Positions 58,750-64,000 of a stretch of DNA of 64,000 bases are shown in pieces. Under the pieces are notes generated by a model. That model searched no databases. It worked only from the letters and a program-made list of their open reading frames with translations, and had not been told where the DNA came from. Within the stretch, counting starts at the first letter, position 1. The number at the start of each line of letters is the position of its first letter. Source of the stretch: Viscum album (lineage: Eukaryota > Streptophyta > Magnoliopsida > Santalales > Viscaceae). The position numbers were made by a program, and so were the translations under genes. The stretch spans positions 316,778,206 through 316,842,205 of the forward strand of contig OY728119.1 in assembly GCA_963277665.1 (NCBI GenBank), read 5' to 3'.

Positions 58750-59890
58750 GCATCATGATCATAAGGATGATCCCCACAATGATGAGTCATTGATAAAGGG
58801 ATAGTTCTACACGTGTTACCACCCGGTGGTACACCATCTATCCCACCACCCGTGGCGCAGTACATGGTACCTACAATACTAGTGGATGAGGAGCGTAGGT
58901 AGAGTACACTTCATGTGTTTCAGCGATAGTGACCCCTTAGGTTCCAAGGATAACCCAACCCACAGACAGCTAAGAACATGCTTAAGGTGGTGACATGATT
59001 TTTCCATATATTCATGACACCAACAGATCGTATGGTGTTCCAAACAACGAGGCTTCTTCATGGGTCAGCAGGGAGATGGTGGGATTTTGTGACCGAGTCT
59101 TATGATGAGGTGAATCTAGCATGGTCAAATTTTGAGAATATTTTCAGATAGGAGTTCTCGCCAGTTTTTCTGAGGGTTTCCTATATATATAAGCTTATAC
59201 AGCTCCAACGGGGTATCACAATAGTAGTTGAGTATTTATTTAGGTTTAACAACCTTTCCAAGTACTCTATGGATATGGTTCATGACCAGTTCTTTAGGGA
59301 TTAGACATTCGAGTGAGGTAGGTGTAAAGAAATATGGGCTATTGTTATCCCTCTATGAATTCATACCTATAATGGGGTTCTACAGTGATCTTTTTGTGGT
59401 CAAGAATTTCTTGGATGAGCTGATACAACTAGAGGTTGTCAGTAGTGGGCATCCAAGAGTACATACCGCAATAGTAGGGAGCTGACACTAGTCTCAGGGA
59501 CCTAGACATGTGATATGATTTTAGGAGAAGGTACTAGGATAGAGGATCTATGGTTCAGAGGCTCATAGGGGGGGTCTAGTCCGCCAAGGAGAGGCGGTGC
59601 TACTCATTTGATGACATGGGACATCTTGTGTGAGATTTTCTGACCTGCCATATATTCGGAAGAGAGATCGTGGATGGTCCATTGAGACAGAGGGAGTAGT
59701 GAGAGAAGGAAGTTTCAAAATGCGGTAGACATGGCAGAGAAGATGAGATATTAACATGAGGTGGTCGATGCTTTGTCTTGTTACCACCACCACCCCTGGG
59801 TGGTCCACGCCAGGATTAAGGAGCTGAACAATAGGGGAAGGGACAACAACAGATGATCGAAGCTTACAAACCAGAGGCTCCAAAAATTAT
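58750..59890 (+). pseudogene. gag: Gag pseudogene of element E
   Basis: From ~58925 the translation gives RFQG-PNPQTAKNMLK, then DRMVFQTTRLLHGSAGRWWDFV near 59020-59095 and EYLFRFNNLSKY near 59230. These are the Retrotrans_gag landmarks (A..WW and F...F..L). A decayed knuckle, RCYSFDDMGHLV, lies near 59592. Stops and shifts are frequent and the start cannot be fixed. Confidence 0.7.
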
Positions 59891-60029
59891 TTGAGGTATG
59901 ATATATGTCTTTTATACATTATCTTCAATACTAAAATACATAGGTTCTAGTCATTCCTTTCTTTCCACATATTTCTTAAAGACTTGGAGATTCTGGTTGA
60001 GCCATTGGCTCGACCCTTATTCTTGGAGA

Positions 60030-63000
60030 CTCCTACTGGAGAAGACTCGATGATCACACACTTATGTCGATAGTGTGACTTTACTCTTGGAGGTGAGAGT
60101 TTTTATTGGGATATCATTGTAGTGTAAATGAGTCCTTAAGACATTATCCAAGGTATGGAATGGTTATCCATGGTTCATGCCCAGGTTGAGTATTTCAGAT
60201 GGAGGATGTGGTATGTTCGTAGTGATGAGACTAAGTTCTCCTTTGGTGGTGAAAAATAAACCCATGCAGTATAAAATGGACTCATACATGGGATGGTGAA
60301 TTAGAACACCCATGAGTTGGCTAGCTTAACCCTTAGTGTAGTAGATTTTATGAGTTCTCAGATTCCTACAGTGGTGGCAAAGTACGATGATGCCTTTCTA
60401 GAGGATGCTCCAGGTTTACCTCCCCACTACGAGATAGAATTATGCATTGATCTACACCCCAAGATAACACTGATATCTATTTCAACATATTGGATGGATC
60501 CCAAAGATCTTTTTGAGCTGATGGTGAAGTTGGAGGACTTAAATAGGAAGGGCTTAGTAAGACCCAGCGATTGACCCTAGGAAGCCCCAGTTTTTTAGCC
60601 AATAAGGTGGATGAGAGCTTGCGATTTTGTGTGGACTATCAGCGATTGAACCAGGTGACCATGAAGAAAAAATATCCACTACTGAGGATCAATGAACTCT
60701 TTGATCAGTCGATAGGGCCACAATGGTTCTCAAATTTTGACGTCACGTCAGGTTATCACCAGTTCCGAGTACGAGATGAGGATATACCAAAGATGACTTT
60801 CAGATATTTCTATAGTCATTGTGAGCATTTAGTGATGCCCTTTAGCATTATGAAATCACTACTAGTGTTCATGGGACTCATGACCTATATATTTCATCTT
60901 TTCGTAGACCGGTACATGGTATTCATCATCGATGATATCCTTGTGTAGGCAGTGTCTGGTGAGGAGCATGCATGATAGTTGATGATGGTTCGGGACGTAC
61001 TTCGAGAGGACCGGATTTATGGAATTATCTCAAAGTTCCAGCTCTTGATTTAGGTGGTCCACTTTCTGGGACATGTTATCTCACTGGATGGAGTGGTAGT
61101 GGACCCATGTAAGGTCGAGATAGGGTTAGCTTGGGAGCCACCCAAGAGCATGACAGAGGTGTAGAGCTTCCCTAGATTTGTAGGCTATTACTAGAGATTC
61201 ATACTTGATTTCTCCACAATATCAGAACCCATGATTTCATTGACCCGAAGGAGAATCCTTTCATGTGGATAGAGAGGTTTTAGAGGGATTTTTATTAGTT
61301 GAGGTAGATTTTGAAGAACACTCAAATCTTGAGATTTCTAGAGTACAGTGTTGAGTATGTAGTGTTTTGTGATGAATCAAGAACCAGGTTTGGTTGTGTT
61401 CTAATTTATAGGTAGGTGGTTATTTCCAATGGTTCATTCTAGTTAAAAACCCATGATTAGAACTACATGAACCATGATCTTCAGCTATTAGTGGTAGTCT
61501 TCACACTAAATATGTGGCAACACCAAATAGTGGGAAAGAAGTTTATCATGTATTCTGATCCCAAGAGTCTCAATTATATCTTCTCTTAGAATTATCTTAA
61601 ACTAAGGAATATGTGATGGATACAGTTCCTACATGATTATGAATTTGAAATTTTCTATGATCCTAGGAAGGGGAATGTGGTAGTAGATACTCTCAACAGG
61701 AAATCTTGTTCACAGTTGCTGAATGAGGCATCATAGTAGTTAGCCTCATTGTAGTTATACTTTGTGGATGGATATGGAAGAACTTACCTCCTATACATGG
61801 TTATCACCCCTCCACTCTTGCAGCCAGTCAGGGAGGCACAAATTGGGGATATCGATCATGATACCCTATATTCTCAAATATTCACTAAACATGCTCCTGA
61901 TGTATTTTCTCAAGGAAGGGATCATGTCATTCTTTTTAGAGGACGCACAATGGTACTAGTGATGTTGTGAGAGGATGTTCTGAGAGAGTTTCACACATTT
62001 CCTTTGGTAGCACATCTAGGTGAGGAAAATGTGTAACAGGGCCTCCTATGTCTTTTTTTGGTAGGGTATGAATGAAGGAGTTACAAAGTTTGTCTCTTGA
62101 TTCTTTACTTGTCAGAAAGTTAAAGTCGAGTACCAAGTTCCAATGAGCTTATTCCAATACCTTGAGGTGTTAGAATAGAATTGGGATGAGATATCCATGA
62201 ACTTCATGAAGGGATTACCATATACATCAAGGGGACACAATTCTATATGGGTGATTGCAGACCGACTTTCCAATTCATCCCACTTATTAGAAATTTGGGA
62301 GAAGAGTTCAGTAGAGGTATTAGGATGCCTCTACATGAAGGCGATAGTCCAACTCCATGGATTTCCATCAATGATCATTTCTTACCATGATTATCACTTC
62401 ATATAATGGTAGTTGATATGATTACAAGATGCATTTGAGACTTAGTTATGATTTAGAACAGTGTTTCACACTCAAAATGATTTCCAGAATGAGTGAAACA
62501 TTCAAGATCTAGATGACATTTTATGAGATTACATGTTGGACTTTGGTTGTATTTAAGAGGATTAGCTACCACTGGTGAGGTTTCGGTACAAAAATAATTG
62601 CAATTTCACCATTTGTATGCAACCATTAGAGGCTTTTTATGGGCGGCCATGTAGGTCACCGCCTTGCAAGACTGACTCAGGAGATTCAACACTCATGGGC
62701 CCAGAGTTAGTGTAAGAAACTACTGAGAAGGTGAAAATCATCTAGGAGTGGATGAAGACTGCATAGATCTATCAGAAGTTTTATGTTTACAAATGATGGA
62801 AGCCTTTGAAGTTCAATTAAGTATACCATGTCTTTCAATAGGTTTCACCTAGATATAGATTACAAATATTTGGTCAGGGCAGAAAGCTAACTCTGAGATT
62901 CATTGGATCTTTCCAGATACTATGTAGAGTTGGCGAGGTGAAGTACTGCTTAACTCTACCTTCACAGTTTCACTAGTTAAACGACTTTTTTCACATGTTA

Positions 63001-63240
63001 CAGCTGAGGAGGTACATGCATGACTCATCACATGTTATCAACGGGGGAGAGCTAGACATCAAGGATGGAGATACATTTGTTGAGTACCCGGTAGAGACTG
63101 AGGATCAGTAGGAGAGGATCCTTTTGTGGGTGAGTGATTGCTTTAGTGCATGCCTAGTGGTAACACATAGATCTTCAAGATAGCACATGGGAGTGGGAGG
63201 CTCAAATTCATACACATTACCAATATCTCTTTGTATAGCC
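60030..63240 (+). pseudogene. pol: Pol pseudogene of element E: protease, RT, RNaseH, integrase, chromodomain
   Basis: Protease tail at 60158-60260 (EWLSMVHAQVEYFRW). RT at 60317-60948: FLEDAPGLPPH, then a frameshift near 60572, NQVTMKKKYPL, SGYHQFRVRDEDIPK, and the active site as FIIDDILV followed at once by TAG. RNaseH at 61290-61720 (FGCVLIY, then a VVVDTLNRK-type NVVADALSR motif). Integrase: zinc-finger remnant VS-FFTCQKVK at ~62085-62125, and the core at 62180-62600 with SMNFMKGLP, where the first catalytic Asp reads Asn, then VIADRLSNSSHL. Adaptor and chromodomain remnants at 62980-63240 end with STWEWEAQIHTHYQYLF. Numerous stops. Domain order identifies a chromovirus-type Ty3/gypsy element. 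Confidence 0.83.
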
Positions 63241-63270
63241 CTTGTTTTTTTTTTTGAGGACGAAAATCCC

Positions 63271-63284
63271 TAAGGTGGGGAGAA
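63271..63284 (+). other. Polypurine tract of element E
   Basis: TAAGGTGGGGAGAA directly before the LTR start TGTAATAACTC, following the conserved GAGGACGAAAATCCC context. Confidence 0.75.
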
Positions 63285-64000
63285 TGTAATAACTCAGATT
63301 TTCCATGTATTATTTTTGGATATTGTATAGGTTATTTTTGAGATCAGGAACTGATACGATGTGAAATTCCAAGGCCCAGTTTTCCTGGAATAAATTTTTG
63401 AAATATATTAAATAGAACTCATGTGTATTTTTTAAGGAAAATGTAGAATAACTTCTAAACAAGTTCCCATATTAGAATTTTAGGGGCACCATTGATTTCG
63501 GAACATGGTTTTTACACTATGAATTCATTAACCCTGGTCAATGCAAGTTGTTTATGGAAAAATCATCAAGGGTGTGGAAATGAATAAAATAATTAAATAA
63601 ATTCATTTAATTCTTTTCATTGATGCAATGATCGAATATTCTTTAAATTGACTATTATTTTTGAATCCCAGGGTTATATGCATAACCCCAAAACTGTTAG
63701 AGATCCATTGTAGAGACCATTGGAGGATTTCTCTCAGATGAAAGATGACCGAATCATGGATAAATGATTGAAATGAAATGGATTCAAAGGATCTCACTAA
63801 TGATCATGACCCAGCCTTGTTCATCATCAATGATCGATCTGAATTAAGTTAGGTCATTTGTTTATTTTTATTTATATCCCATTCTTTATTTTTATGAGGA
63901 ACACAAACCAATCGAGTAATATATTGATATGTAGATCATGCATATTTTGGGTTAGGTTTTATTATGGGGATTTTGTCAAGATAAATATTTGTGATTTTTT
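63285..64000 (+). repeat. 3' LTR of element E, first 716 bases
   Basis: Aligns with 33711 onward (TTTTCCATGTATTATTTTTGG, GGGGCACCATTGA, GAGGATTTCTCTCAGA). It runs off the right edge of the window. Confidence 0.88.

Larger units (their letters stand above)
33711..64000 (+). mobile_element. Element E: old chromodomain Ty3/gypsy retrotransposon, host of the nested insertions
   Basis: The 5' LTR starts at 33711 (TGGAATGACTCAAATTTTCC) and the 3' LTR at 63285 (TGTAATAACTCAGATTTTCC). The two align along the full 716 bases available. The 5' LTR is interrupted by element B (35414-57409) and resumes at 57415. A primer site (58418-58429) then leads into degenerate gag, protease, RT, RNaseH, integrase and chromodomain, and a polypurine tract at 63271-63284. 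The far end of the 3' LTR lies beyond the window. Pol is broken throughout, so E is the oldest layer of the nest. Confidence 0.85.

Overview
The window looks like repeat-rich, AT-rich chromatin from a flowering plant. I see no intact host gene in the 64 kb. Almost everything is transposable element or satellite DNA: Ty3/gypsy LTR retrotransposons with an initiator-tRNA-Met-type primer site, an En/Spm (CACTA) transposon and a ~180-bp satellite. The species cannot be named from this sequence.

Layout. (1) 1-7289: element A, minus strand, a gag-only LTR element with an enormous LTR (2558-7289), a short internal region (429-2557) and the start of its other LTR (1-428). (2) 7290-13205: the 3' half of a decayed chromodomain Ty3/gypsy element D (plus strand), cut by A. 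(3) 13206-16184: another related LTR with an unexplained small ORF. (4) 16190-16785 and 28705-30890: one satellite block of ~180-bp monomers, split by (5) an 11.9-kb CACTA element (16786-28704, TSD TGT) with decayed TNP2-type and Transposase_24-type genes on the minus strand and a gypsy RNaseH/integrase fragment inside it. (6) 30895-33710: a probable CACTA end fragment, then unassigned sequence. (7) 33711-64000: a nest. Gypsy element E (5' LTR from 33711, degenerate gag-pol 58750-63240, 3' LTR from 63285) carries element B in its 5' LTR (35414-57409, TSD AACTA). B carries element C in its 3' LTR (45538-56675, minus strand, TSD ATGAT).

A, B and C are one family: LTRs of 4.0-4.7 kb around only 2.1-2.8 kb of internal DNA that encodes gag and nothing else. 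This is the architecture known as TR-GAG (terminal-repeat retrotransposons with a GAG domain). They have no protease, RT or integrase and would need these from an autonomous Ty3/gypsy partner; D-type elements share the PPT style and parts of the LTR.

Three features of this family stand out. First, every LTR carries, in the predicted 5' leader, three hairpins with different stems but the same 22-nt loop, which contains the self-complementary 10-mer CGTACGTACG. This resembles a triple kissing-loop dimerisation signal. Second, all three internal regions carry, antisense to gag, a tRNA-derived (SINE-like) module with Pol III box A and box B 44 bases apart. Third, the first ~350 bases of the LTR carry TTGCG-N5-YGCAA palindromes. 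The satellite shows a four-monomer higher-order repeat of ~719 bp.
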